A DNA stretch of 46,463 nucleotides from Pseudomonadota bacterium (lineage in GTDB: Bacteria > Pseudomonadota > Alphaproteobacteria > Acetobacterales > Acetobacteraceae): NCBI GenBank assembly GCA_021847995.1, contig JAJZNE010000142.1, forward strand, positions 1-46,463, in the 5' to 3' direction. The notes under the pieces were generated by a model, which made no database searches, was not told the origin of the DNA, and saw only the letters and a list, made by a program, of their open reading frames with translations. Below are positions 8,895 to 16,963 of the stretch, one piece after another. Every line of letters starts with the position of its first letter. The first letter of the stretch is position 1. The position numbers were made by a program, and so were the translations under genes.

Positions 8895-10256
8895 ATGGCC
8901 ACGACGGTTGCGATTGGCGGCGTTTCGGTTAGCACCAGTGGTGCTCTGACCGGCGCCCTGTTCCAAAAGTTCAATTCGGTCACAGCGGCGGCCAACTCGA
9001 AAGGAACCCTGAACGTTGCCAGCCCGACCGGCAACACGTTCCCGACTCCGGTCACGGGGGATACCAACGTCCTGGTGATCCCGTCGAGCGTCACCGGCAA
9101 TATCCCGGTCCCGAGTGGCTACCAGTATATCGTCTATAATGGCAACGGGACGCTGACCGGGGGCGATTCAACCGCGGCGATCATCGGCGACCTGACCTAT
9201 ACCGGTGGCGCCGGAACGGTGGCGGCGGCACCCTCCGTTTCATCGGCCATCGATATGGTCAACGACTCGCTGAAGGGCGCGGTGCTGAGCTTCGCCAACG
9301 GCACCAACACGGTCACGGCGGCGGGCGCCGGGCAGACGATCAACCTCGACGCCGGCGCGACCTTCGTGCTGGCGCAGCAGGCTGGCGACATCATCAACCA
9401 GACCGGCGGTTCGAGCACCATCAACAGCGCCGCCTCGACGGCCGGCACCGATACGGTGATGCTGACCGGCGGCTCGATGCAGTTCAACGCCTTCGGTCTT
9501 GGCGGGGACGTGATTTCCGTCTCCGGCAACGCCTCGTTGGAGGTGGTCGGCCAGGGCGGGGCAACGAGCTCGATCTTTGGCGGCAGCGGCAGCGACACCG
9601 TGGTCATCGGCTCGGCGGTCTACACGGGCGGAACCGGCAAGAACCTGTTCGTCGGCGGCAGCGGGTCCAGCACCGTCTACTCGGCGGCGGCGGACACGAT
9701 GTTCAGCGGCACCGGCGGCGGGATGTGGAATCTCACCACCAATTCCAACGATTTGTGGCTGGGCGGCGGCGGCGCCGACACGATCAGCATCGCGGCGAAT
9801 ACGTCGACGCAGCCGGTGATCTGGGGCGACAGCAAGGAAACGGCGACGATTACCGCGGCGGCAAGCGCCAAGGGCGCCGTGATCGTAGCCTACGGCGACA
9901 ACGAAAGCCTCAACTTCAGCGGGGCTGCGTCGAACAACACCGTCATTCTGTGGAATGCCAAGATCGGCAGCAATGACTTCGCCGGCAACACCACGCTGAC
10001 CGCGTCGAATGCCGGGAAGGACGTGTTCGCCATGTTCGCCGGCTCGATAAATGGCGGGGCAGCCGAAGCCGCCCATACGATCACGATCAACAACTGGCAG
10101 GCCAGCGACAGTTTCGTGCTGAGCGCCGGCTACACCTCCGCCCAGGCTGCCGCCGCGACATCGGCGCTCGCCACCGGGTCGTCGTTCACGCTTTCCGACG
10201 GCACCACGGTGCAATTCAACGGCGTCAAGCCGACCAGCATCATCAGCAACGGCTAA
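8895..10256 (+). CDS. Glycine/serine/threonine-rich protein, probably secreted; RTX-like beta-roll segments
   Basis: The function is unknown. The 453-residue product is very low in Lys and Arg and rich in Gly, Ser, Thr, Ala and Asn. The middle (about residues 220-310) repeats short GG-x-G-x-D/N elements such as GGSGSDTVVIG, GGSGSSTVY and GGGGADTISI, which resemble degenerate calcium-binding nonapeptides of type I secreted proteins. The last 60 residues (DSFVLSAGY...FTLSDGTTVQFNGV) look like the C-terminal beta region of such exported proteins. There is no N-terminal signal peptide, consistent with type I export, but no T1SS genes lie nearby. ATG 8895 is preceded by AAGGG (8882-8886). A longer frame from 8739 has no supporting signals. 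Base composition looks less GC-rich than its neighbours. A surface-layer or biofilm protein is a guess. Confidence 0.75.
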   Translation: MATTVAIGGVSVSTSGALTGALFQKFNSVTAAANSKGTLNVASPTGNTFPTPVTGDTNVLVIPSSVTGNIPVPSGYQYIVYNGNGTLTGGDSTAAIIGDLTYTGGAGTVAAAPSVSSAIDMVNDSLKGAVLSFANGTNTVTAAGAGQTINLDAGATFVLAQQAGDIINQTGGSSTINSAASTAGTDTVMLTGGSMQFNAFGLGGDVISVSGNASLEVVGQGGATSSIFGGSGSDTVVIGSAVYTGGTGKNLFVGGSGSSTVYSAAADTMFSGTGGGMWNLTTNSNDLWLGGGGADTISIAANTSTQPVIWGDSKETATITAAASAKGAVIVAYGDNESLNFSGAASNNTVILWNAKIGSNDFAGNTTLTASNAGKDVFAMFAGSINGGAAEAAHTITINNWQASDSFVLSAGYTSAQAAAATSALATGSSFTLSDGTTVQFNGVKPTSIISNG

Positions 10257-10298
10257 GAGAACCCTCTTCCGAAGCTTTCGGCTTCCCTGGCGACGATC

Positions 10299-10333
10299 GC
10301 AGGCCCGCCCCTCCGGCGGGCCTGCCACTTTTT
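10299..10333 (+). terminator. Rho-independent terminator
   Basis: A perfect 11-bp stem (10299-10309 with 10315-10325; left arm GCAGGCCCGCC) with a 5-base loop is followed by CACTTTTTG. It lies 42 bases after the stop of the glycine-rich protein gene, isolating that gene from the polyol cluster. Confidence 0.9.
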
Positions 10334-10367
10334 GCGGCGGTGCCGCCGCCTCACCGGCGCTTCGCCT

Positions 10368-10396
10368 ATGACAGGACGGGCAATTCGGTCTAGGAT
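10368..10396 (+). promoter_or_regulatory. Candidate sigma-70 promoter for the SorC-type regulator
   Basis: ATGACA (10368-10373) and TAGGAT (10391-10396), 17 bases apart, match the consensus at 5/6 and 4/6 positions. The predicted start near 10403 falls in the element CAAATGTCCG (10400-10409), which recurs at the next promoter. Confidence 0.5.
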
Positions 10397-10399
10397 GGG

Positions 10400-10409
10400 C
10401 AAATGTCCG
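10400..10409 (+). promoter_or_regulatory. Candidate SorC operator, copy 1
   Basis: CAAATGTCCG overlaps the predicted transcription start of the regulator gene. A near-identical copy, CAAATGGCCG, lies within the binding-protein promoter at 11444-11453. Both are centred on an imperfect dyad of the form GnCAAATGnC. Autorepression is inferred from position only. Confidence 0.35.
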
Positions 10410-10461
10410 GCGGTTGCCGGCCATACCGCCCGAAACGCCCGGGGAAACGATCAGGATCACC

Positions 10462-11463
10462 ATGCCGGACGATGCCGAAGCCGGCCGCCGTGCGCCACAT
10501 CATGAACGGCTGGAACAGGCCGCCCGGGCCGCGTGGCTCTACTATATCGCCGGACGCACGCAGGATGAGATTGCGGCCTCGCTCAACATTTCCCGCCAGG
10601 CGGCACAGCGGCTGGTGTCGCTCGCCCTGTCCGAGAAATTGATAAAATTCCGGGTCGATCATCCGATTGCCGCCTGCATGGCGCTCGGCGAGCAGCTCAC
10701 CGCCCGTTTCGGCCTCAGCGCCTGCGAGATCGTGCCGGCCGCTGCTCCGGGGGACGCGCTGCCCGGCGTCGCGGTGGCGGGCGCCCGGCTGTTGGAACGC
10801 TGGTTCATGCAGAAGCCGCCGCTGGTGCTCGGCGTCTCCACCGGCCGCACGCTGCGCGCCATTGCCGCCGAACTGCCGCCGCTCGCCGCCCCGCAGCACA
10901 AGGTCTTTTCACTCTGCGGCATCATTGCCCGCGACGGCCGGGCGATTGCCGAGGAACCGGTGATGCAGCTCGCCGCCCGCACCGGCGCCCAATGCTTCCC
11001 GATGCCGCTCCCCGTCGTGGTGGCAACGGTGGAGGAACGACGAGTGTTGCAATCACAGCGCGCCTATCACACGCTGTGCGAGCTGCATGATGGGCGAAAC
11101 TGCCTGATGCTCGGCGTCGGACATGTCGGATCGCAGGCGCCGATCCATGCCTCCGGCTGCATCACCGACGCCGAACTGGCTGACCTGCTCGCCGCCGGGG
11201 CAGTGGGCGAGATCGCCGGCCGCGCCTTCGATGCCGAGGGGCGGATGGTGTCCTCGGCGATCAACGAACGTGTGACCGGACTCCCCGTGACATCGACGCA
11301 TGCCGGGATCACCGTGGGCGTCGCGGCCGGGATGGAAAAGGTGGCGGCGTTGCGCGGTGCGCTGGCGGGCGGCCTGCTCAACGCCCTGATCACCGACGAA
11401 CGCACGGCCGCCCTGCTGCTCGGCGCGGGCCCGAACAGCTTGACAAATGGCCGAAAGTTTTGA
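10462..11463 (+). CDS. SorC/DeoR-type sugar-binding transcriptional regulator
   Basis: SorC-family proteins have an N-terminal helix-turn-helix and a C-terminal effector-binding domain related to sugar-phosphate isomerases. The 333-residue protein shows the HTH at about residues 30-62 (AGRTQDEIAASLNISRQAAQRLVS) and the C-terminal pattern with GVSTGRTLRAIAAELPP, GVGHVGSQAPIHASGCI and the family's final segment GVAAGMEKVAALRGALAGGLLNALITDE. An upstream in-frame start exists, but ATG 10462 is preceded by TCAGGA and gives a normal N-terminus. It sits 61 bases upstream of the polyol transporter genes and probably controls them in response to a polyol or its oxidised product. Confidence 0.9.
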   Translation: MPDDAEAGRRAPHHERLEQAARAAWLYYIAGRTQDEIAASLNISRQAAQRLVSLALSEKLIKFRVDHPIAACMALGEQLTARFGLSACEIVPAAAPGDALPGVAVAGARLLERWFMQKPPLVLGVSTGRTLRAIAAELPPLAAPQHKVFSLCGIIARDGRAIAEEPVMQLAARTGAQCFPMPLPVVVATVEERRVLQSQRAYHTLCELHDGRNCLMLGVGHVGSQAPIHASGCITDAELADLLAAGAVGEIAGRAFDAEGRMVSSAINERVTGLPVTSTHAGITVGVAAGMEKVAALRGALAGGLLNALITDERTAALLLGAGPNSLTNGRKF

Positions 11464-11467
11464 TGAT
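11440..11467 (+). promoter_or_regulatory. Candidate promoter of the polyol uptake operon
   Basis: TTGACA (11440-11445, perfect) and GATGAT (11462-11467, 4/6) are separated by 16 bases. It begins inside the last codons of the regulator gene and directs transcription into the binding-protein gene. Confidence 0.55.
11444..11453 (+). promoter_or_regulatory. Candidate SorC operator, copy 2
   Basis: CAAATGGCCG starts within the -35 box and runs into the spacer. It matches 9 of 10 bases of the element at 10400-10409. A protein bound here would block polymerase. Confidence 0.35.
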
Positions 11468-11524
11468 CTGCCCGGCCGGTGGGCACAAGCCCGGACCGGA
11501 TGGGTCAGGAGAGGAAACGGGAAC

Positions 11525-12832
11525 ATGCGTCTGAGGCACCTTCTGTCCGGTGTTGCAATGCTCGCCGCTTCGGCGGGTGCGGCACCGGCGGCGACCATCA
11601 CCGTCGCCACGGTCAACAATTCCGACATGATCATCATGCAGCGCCTGTCCACCAAGTGGGAGCAGGCGACCGGAAACAAGATCAACTGGGTGGTGCTGGA
11701 GGAGAACGTGCTGCGCCAGCGCGTCACCACCGACATCGCGACCAAGGGCGGCCAGTTCGACGTGATCACCATCGGCAGCTACGAGACGCCGATCTGGGGC
11801 AAGCAGAAATGGCTGATGCCGCTCGACGACTTTGCTGCGTCCTATGACTACAACGATATCTTCAAGAATGTCCGCGATGCGCTCTCCACCGACGGCAAGC
11901 TGTATGCGGTGCCGTTCTATGCGGAAAGCTCCTTCACCTTCTATCGCAAGGATCTGTTCGATGCCGCCGGCCTGAAGATGCCGGATCATCCGACCTATGA
12001 CCAGGTGGCACAGTTCGCCGACAAACTCACGGACAAATCCAAGGAGCAGTACGGCATCTGCTTGCGCGGCAAGCCCGGCTGGGGCGAGAACATGGCGTTC
12101 ATCGATCCGCTGGTGAACACCTTCGGCGGGCGCTGGTTCGACATGAAGTGGAACCCGCAGCTCGACACGCCGGAGTGGCACAAGGCACTGACCTACTATG
12201 TCGATATCATGCACCGCGACGGCCCGCCCGGCGCGACCGGCAACGGGCATAACGAGAACCGTGCGCTGTTCGCGACCGGACATTGCGCGATGTGGATCGA
12301 CGCGACCTCCGCCGCCGGCTACATCTACAACAAGTCGAACAGCCAAGTGTATGACAAGACCGCCTTCACCGCCGCGCCGGTGGAAGTGACGCCGCATGGC
12401 GCCGGCTGGTTCTGGGCCTGGGCACTGGCGGTCCCCTCCACCTCCAAGCAGGCCAAGGCGGCGAAGGAGTTCCTCGCCTGGTCCACGTCGAAGGACTATG
12501 TGAAGCTGGTAGGCGAAACCGATGGCTGGACCGTCGCCCCCCCCGGCACGCGCGCGTCCACCTATGACAATCCCGCCTACATCAAGGCCGCGCCGTTCGC
12601 CGAGACGGTGAAGAATGCGATTCTGGCTGCCGACATCACCCAGCCGACCAAGGATCCCGTTCCCTACAAGGGTATCCAGTACGTGGCGATTCCCGAATTC
12701 CAGGCGATGGGAACGCAGGTCGGCCAGCTCGTTTCCGCGGCACTCGCCGGGCAGATGAGCGTCGATGCCGCGCTCAAGCAGGCGCAGGCAGCGGTGAAGA
12801 GCACGATGGAGCAGGCCGGCTACATCCAGTGA
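11525..12832 (+). CDS. smoE: Polyol (sorbitol/mannitol) ABC transporter substrate-binding protein
   Basis: This is a family-1 extracellular solute-binding protein of the SmoE/MtlE type that captures a sugar alcohol in the periplasm. The 435-residue product has a cleavable signal peptide (MRLRHLLSGVAMLAASAGAAPAA, cut after about residue 23). The mature part is typical of the group: VNNSDMIIMQRLSTKWEQATG, FDVITIGSYETPIWGKQKWL, VPFYAESSFTFYRKDLFDAAG and DATSAAGYIYNKSNSQV. The ribosome binding site GGAGAGGAAA lies just upstream. It is followed by two permease genes. Substrate identity rests on the dehydrogenases of the same cluster and on family resemblance. Confidence 0.9.
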   Translation: MRLRHLLSGVAMLAASAGAAPAATITVATVNNSDMIIMQRLSTKWEQATGNKINWVVLEENVLRQRVTTDIATKGGQFDVITIGSYETPIWGKQKWLMPLDDFAASYDYNDIFKNVRDALSTDGKLYAVPFYAESSFTFYRKDLFDAAGLKMPDHPTYDQVAQFADKLTDKSKEQYGICLRGKPGWGENMAFIDPLVNTFGGRWFDMKWNPQLDTPEWHKALTYYVDIMHRDGPPGATGNGHNENRALFATGHCAMWIDATSAAGYIYNKSNSQVYDKTAFTAAPVEVTPHGAGWFWAWALAVPSTSKQAKAAKEFLAWSTSKDYVKLVGETDGWTVAPPGTRASTYDNPAYIKAAPFAETVKNAILAADITQPTKDPVPYKGIQYVAIPEFQAMGTQVGQLVSAALAGQMSVDAALKQAQAAVKSTMEQAGYIQ

Positions 12833-12843
12833 CGTCATGAGCG

Positions 12844-12876
12844 TCCGCCCGGTCGGCACGCGCCGCGCCGGGCGGA
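12844..12876 (+). repeat. Intercistronic inverted repeat / stem-loop
   Basis: The perfect 9-bp arms TCCGCCCGG (12844-12852) and CCGGGCGGA (12868-12876) flank a 15-base GC-rich loop in the 66-base gap between the binding-protein and permease genes. There is no T-run, so it more likely protects the upstream mRNA 3' end or partly attenuates transcription, as seen in several binding-protein operons, which would favour the binding protein over the permeases. Confidence 0.55.
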
Positions 12877-12898
12877 GGCGAGCGGGAGGCAACATCAG

Positions 12899-13819
12899 AT
12901 GAGCACGGCCGCCGCCGCCACCGTACCGGCAGGCACGCGCAAGGGGCGGCCGCGCGCCGGCGGGCAGGTGAGCACCCTGCCGCTGGTTGGCCCTGCGGTG
13001 GTCCTGCTCCTGATCTTCTCGCTGGTGCCACTGGCGGCGACGCTTTACTTCAGTGTCATCCGCTACAATCTGGTCAATCCGCTGATCCACGGCTTCGCCG
13101 GACTCTCCAACTACCGCTTCCTGTTCGCCGATCCGGCGCTGTTGTACTCGCTGTTCGTCTCGGTGTTGCTGGTGCTGGAGGTGCTGGCGATCACCGTCAT
13201 CTTCGGTGCCATCCTCGCGTCGCTGTTCGAGGCGCGGTTCCCCGGCCGCGGCATTGCCCGTGTGCTGATGATCTCGCCGTTCTTCGTCATGCCGACGGTC
13301 AGCGCGCTGATCTGGAAGAACCTGCTGATGCATCCGGTGAACGGGTTCATCGCCTGGATCACGCGCGGTCTCGGTCTCGGCGTGATCGACTTCTTTACCG
13401 ATCTGCCGCTCACCTCCGTCGTCATCATCGTGGCCTGGCAATGGCTGCCGTTCGCCTTCCTGATCCTGCTCACGGCGCTGCAATCGCTGGATGAGGAAAC
13501 GCGGGAGGCGGCGAGCATCGACGGCGCTGGACCGGTGCGCACCTTCCTGTTCATCGAGGTGCCGCATATGGGACGCGCTATCTCGGTCGTGGTGATGATG
13601 GAAACCATCTTCCTGCTCGGCATCTTTGCCGAGATCTACGTCACCACCTCGGGCGGGCCGGGCATCGCGACGACCAACCTGACCTTCCTGATCTATCAGC
13701 GCGCGCTGCTGGCATTCAACGTCGGCGGCGCGTCGGCCGCCGGGGTCATCGCCATCATCCTCGCCAACATCCTCGCCGCCTTCCTGGTCCGCGCCATCGG
13801 CAAGAGGCTGGAGATATGA
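12899..13819 (+). CDS. smoF: Polyol ABC transporter permease, first subunit
   Basis: This is an inner-membrane permease of the MalF-like (CUT1) family. The 306-residue protein has about six transmembrane segments, starting with LPLVGPAVVLLLIFSLVPLAATLYFSV, and the EAA loop EAASIDGAGPVRTFLFIEVPHM (about residues 203-224) that contacts the ATPase. A GGGAGG ribosome binding site lies upstream. Its stop overlaps the next ATG by 4 bases. Confidence 0.92.
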   Translation: MSTAAAATVPAGTRKGRPRAGGQVSTLPLVGPAVVLLLIFSLVPLAATLYFSVIRYNLVNPLIHGFAGLSNYRFLFADPALLYSLFVSVLLVLEVLAITVIFGAILASLFEARFPGRGIARVLMISPFFVMPTVSALIWKNLLMHPVNGFIAWITRGLGLGVIDFFTDLPLTSVVIIVAWQWLPFAFLILLTALQSLDEETREAASIDGAGPVRTFLFIEVPHMGRAISVVVMMETIFLLGIFAEIYVTTSGGPGIATTNLTFLIYQRALLAFNVGGASAAGVIAIILANILAAFLVRAIGKRLEI

Positions 13820-14637
13820 GCGCCCGCACCCGGGTCCAGCCGGTCGCCGGCACGCTCGCGTGGCTGGCTTCGCTGCTGATGTTCTTCCCGATCTTCTGGA
13901 TGTTCCTGACCAGCTTCAAGACCGAGGTGGAGGCGATCGCGACGCCGCCCGAGCTCGTGTTCTGGCCGACGTTCGAGAATTATCGCGACATCTTCCAGCG
14001 CGCCGATTACGTCGCCTTCGCGATCAACTCCGTCATCGTGTCCTTCGGCTCGACGGTGATCGCGATCCTGCTCGCGGTGCCGGCAGCGTTCGCAATGGCG
14101 TTCTACCCGACCGAGCGGACCCGCGGGACACTGCTGTGGATGCTGTCAACCAAGATGCTGCCGCCGGTCGGCGTGCTGGTGCCGATCTATCTTTTCGCGC
14201 GCGACGTCGACCTGCTGGACACGCGCACGGCGCTGGTCATCATGTACACTCTGATGAACCTGCCGATCGTGGTGTGGATGCTGTTCACCTTCTTCAAGGA
14301 AACGCCGAAGGCGATCATCGAGGCGAGCCGCATCGACGGTGCCAACGTGGGCCAGACGATCTTTCTGGTGCTGCTGCCGCTGGTCATGCCGGGCATCGCC
14401 TCCACCGCCCTGCTCAACATCATCCTGTCGTGGAACGAGGCATTCTGGAGCCTCAATCTGACGGCCCACAACGCCGCGCCGCTGACCGCCTTCATCGCCA
14501 GCTTCTCGGCGCCGGAGGGGTTGTTCTGGGCGAAGCTGTCGGCGGCGTCCACGCTCGCGATCGCACCGATCCTGGTGTTCGGCTGGATCAGCCAGCGGCA
14601 ACTCGTGCGCGGCCTGACGTTCGGCGCGGTGAAATAG
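13816..14637 (+). CDS. smoG: Polyol ABC transporter permease, second subunit
   Basis: This is a MalG-like (CUT1) permease partner of 273 residues with about six membrane segments. The N-terminus ASLLMFFPIFWMFLTSFKTEVEA is characteristic, and the EAA motif EASRIDGANVGQTIFLVLLPLVMPG lies at about residues 173-198. It starts within the preceding permease gene (ATGA overlap). The ATPase subunit normally found in such loci (SmoK/MtlK) is absent; the next genes are dehydrogenases. Confidence 0.92.
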   Translation: MSARTRVQPVAGTLAWLASLLMFFPIFWMFLTSFKTEVEAIATPPELVFWPTFENYRDIFQRADYVAFAINSVIVSFGSTVIAILLAVPAAFAMAFYPTERTRGTLLWMLSTKMLPPVGVLVPIYLFARDVDLLDTRTALVIMYTLMNLPIVVWMLFTFFKETPKAIIEASRIDGANVGQTIFLVLLPLVMPGIASTALLNIILSWNEAFWSLNLTAHNAAPLTAFIASFSAPEGLFWAKLSAASTLAIAPILVFGWISQRQLVRGLTFGAVK

Positions 14638-14650
14638 GGAGATCTCTGAA

Positions 14651-15421
14651 ATGTATCTGGAAAAGCTCAATCTCAAGGGACGCACCGCGGTGGTGACCGG
14701 TGGCGGCCAGGGCATCGGATTCGCCTGCGCCCAGGCGCTTGGTGAAGCGGGGGCGAAGGTGGTGGTGGCGGAACTGCTGGCCGATCGTGTCGAGGCGGCG
14801 GTCGCACAACTGCGCAAGCTCGGCATCGACGCCTCCGGCGAGCGGCTCGACGTGACCGATTCGGCCGCGGTGGAGGCTCTGGCGGAGAAGATCGAGAGCA
14901 GCGGCGGCGCACAGATCCTGGTCAACAACGCGGGCGTGGCGAAAAGCGACGTCCGCGCCGAGGACACCAGCGATGAGCACTGGCGCTTCCATATGTCGGT
15001 CAATCTCGATGGGGTCTTCTGGTGCTGCCGGGCCTTCGGCAAGCGCATGCTGACCCGCCGGCGGGGTGCCATCGTCAATATCGGCTCAATGTCAGGCTTC
15101 ATCGTCAACAAGCCGCAGGAGCAGGCATTCTACAACGCCTCCAAGGCCGGCGTGCATCACCTGACCCGCTCCCTTGCGGCGGAATGGGCGGATCGCGGCG
15201 TGCGGGTGAACGCCGTTGCCCCGACCTATATCGAGACCCCCCTGACCAAGTTCGGTATGCAGGATGCGGAGATGGCGAAGGTCTGGATCGACATGACCCC
15301 GATGGGCCGCGTCGGCCAGCCGGAGGAGATCGCCTCCGTCGTGCTGTTCCTTGCCTCCGACGCCGCCAGCCTGATGACGGGCAGCATCGTGCTGGCCGAT
15401 GGCGGCTACTGCTGCTGGTAG
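14651..15421 (+). CDS. Short-chain dehydrogenase, galactitol/arabinitol dehydrogenase-like
   Basis: This is a classical SDR of 256 residues. The nucleotide-binding motif TGGGQGIG lies at about residues 16-23, NNAG at 92-95, and the catalytic Ser146, Tyr161 and Lys165 (YNASK) are in place. The C-terminus LADGGYCCW, together with GSMSGFIVNKPQ and WIDMTPMGR, resembles galactitol dehydrogenase of Rhodobacter sphaeroides and related polyol dehydrogenases rather than the sorbitol enzyme encoded next door. It presumably oxidises a second polyol to a ketose. It lies 13 bases after the permease gene in the same operon. Confidence 0.85.
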   Translation: MYLEKLNLKGRTAVVTGGGQGIGFACAQALGEAGAKVVVAELLADRVEAAVAQLRKLGIDASGERLDVTDSAAVEALAEKIESSGGAQILVNNAGVAKSDVRAEDTSDEHWRFHMSVNLDGVFWCCRAFGKRMLTRRRGAIVNIGSMSGFIVNKPQEQAFYNASKAGVHHLTRSLAAEWADRGVRVNAVAPTYIETPLTKFGMQDAEMAKVWIDMTPMGRVGQPEEIASVVLFLASDAASLMTGSIVLADGGYCCW

Positions 15422-15433
15422 GAGAAACATGCC

Positions 15434-16204
15434 ATGCGCCTGCAGGGCAGGGTCGCCGTCGTCACCGGCGGCGCGCGCGGCATCGGTGCCGCGATCTGCG
15501 AACGCTATGCCGCGGAAGGGGCGCGCGTCGTCGTCGCCGACATGCGGGAAGGAGAGGCCGAGGCACTGGCACGGTCGATCGGCCGTGCGGCGCTCGCCGT
15601 CGCGCTCGACGTGACCGACCAGGCCTCGATCGACGCGATGGTCGCGCGCGTGGTGCGGGAGGCCGGGCGGATCGATGTGCTGGTCAACAATGCCGGCGTG
15701 TTCGATCTCGCGCCGCTGGAGGAGATCACGCACGAAAGCTACCGGCGCGTGTTCGCGGTGAATGTGGAGGGGCTGCTGTTCACCCTTCAGGCGGTGGCGC
15801 GGCAGATGGTGGCGCAGGGAAAGGGCGGAAAGATCATCAACTTCGCCTCCCAGGCCGGCCGGCGGGGCGAGGCGCTGGTCGCCGTCTATTGCGCATCGAA
15901 GGCGGCCGTGATCAGCCTGACGCAGAGCACCGGGCTTGCCCTGGCGAAGCATCGCATCAATGTCAACGCGATCGCGCCCGGGGTTATCGACACGCCGATG
16001 TGGGACCAGGTCGATGCGCTGTTCGCGAAGTACGAAAACCTGCCGGTGGGCGAGAAGAAGCGGCAGGTCGGCCGCGCGGTGCCGTACGGGCGGATGGGCA
16101 CACCGCAGGACATGACCGGCATGGCGGTGTTCCTCGCCAGTGCCGACGCCGACTACATCGTCGCGCAGACCTACAACGTCGATGGCGGCAACTGGATGAG
16201 CTGA
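15434..16204 (+). CDS. smoS: Sorbitol (L-iditol 2-) dehydrogenase, SDR family
   Basis: SmoS oxidises D-glucitol to D-fructose with NAD+. The 256-residue protein keeps the SDR motifs TGGARGIG (about 11-18), NNAG (85-88), Ser139, Tyr152 and Lys156. It also carries signature stretches of the Rhodobacter enzyme as I remember it: LDVTDQASID, KIINFASQAGRRGEALV, YENLPVGEKKRQVG, and the ending YIVAQTYNVDGGNWMS. Its start is 12 bases after the preceding dehydrogenase stop with AGGAGAA in between. This gene is the main evidence that the locus handles sorbitol or a similar hexitol. Confidence 0.93.
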   Translation: MRLQGRVAVVTGGARGIGAAICERYAAEGARVVVADMREGEAEALARSIGRAALAVALDVTDQASIDAMVARVVREAGRIDVLVNNAGVFDLAPLEEITHESYRRVFAVNVEGLLFTLQAVARQMVAQGKGGKIINFASQAGRRGEALVAVYCASKAAVISLTQSTGLALAKHRINVNAIAPGVIDTPMWDQVDALFAKYENLPVGEKKRQVGRAVPYGRMGTPQDMTGMAVFLASADADYIVAQTYNVDGGNWMS

Positions 16205-16216
16205 GCGCGCGTCCCG

Positions 16217-16963
16217 CTACCGCTGGGCGGCGCCGAGCCGCTCGCGCAGCAGCAGTGCGAACACCGGCGGGTCGTCGAGCAGGTAGCGGCGGGCCAGCCG
16301 GGACGGGTCGGCGGCCAGCCGGTGCAGCCATTCCAGCCCGGCGCGTTGGAGCCACGCCGGCGCACGCCGCTCGACGCCGGCCAGAAAATCGAGGCCGGCA
16401 CCGATGCAGAGCGCGGTGCCCGTCGCCATGCCGGTCGCAGCGATCGCTGCCGCCAGCCGTTCCTGGCGCGGCGAACCGATGGCGAGGAAGACCAGCCGCG
16501 CCGGGTGTTCCAGGACGAACTGCACGACGCGCTGCCACTCGACGGGATCGCGCTCGAATCCCATCGGCGGGTCGTAATGCGCCGGTGCCGTGAGACCGCA
16601 TTCGTCGATCAGCCTCGGCAGATGGCAGCGGCGCAGACCGATGATGGTGACCCGCTCGCCCGGCAGCACATGGCGGCGCAGCAGGCGCGCGGCGAGGTCA
16701 CTGCCCGGCGCCACCTTCGGCGCCCTGAGGCCGAGCACTCGTGCCGCCCGCCGCACCACCCGGCTGTCGAGCAGACACAGGCTGGCATTGCGATACAGCG
16801 GCAGCAGCGCCGGCTGGCGCGCGAGGCGCACCAGGTGATCGGCATTGGGCGTGACGACATAGCCGAACTTCGCCGTCGCCGGCCGGGCGGCAATCCGTGC
16901 CGCTGCCTCCGCCACATCAAGATCGGCGAAATCGAGGCCGAGCAGGCGAACGGGATCACGCAT
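16217..16963 (-). CDS. WecG/TagA/CpsF family glycosyltransferase
   Basis: Family GT26 enzymes transfer ManNAc or related sugars to lipid-linked intermediates in exopolysaccharide, teichoic acid or common-antigen synthesis. The 248-residue protein shows the N-terminal TPNADHLVRLARQPALLPLYRNASLCLLDSRVV, where the usual motif is T-x-N-x-x-x-L ... DG; then KVAPGSDLAARLLRR, the GERVTIIGL strand, and LVFLAIGSPRQERLAA. The typical catalytic Asp/Gly of SLCLLDSRVV has Ser instead of Gly. Its start overlaps the stop of the glycoside hydrolase gene by 8 bases, so the two are co-translated. Confidence 0.85.
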   Translation of the reverse strand: MRDPVRLLGLDFADLDVAEAAARIAARPATAKFGYVVTPNADHLVRLARQPALLPLYRNASLCLLDSRVVRRAARVLGLRAPKVAPGSDLAARLLRRHVLPGERVTIIGLRRCHLPRLIDECGLTAPAHYDPPMGFERDPVEWQRVVQFVLEHPARLVFLAIGSPRQERLAAAIAATGMATGTALCIGAGLDFLAGVERRAPAWLQRAGLEWLHRLAADPSRLARRYLLDDPPVFALLLRERLGAAQR

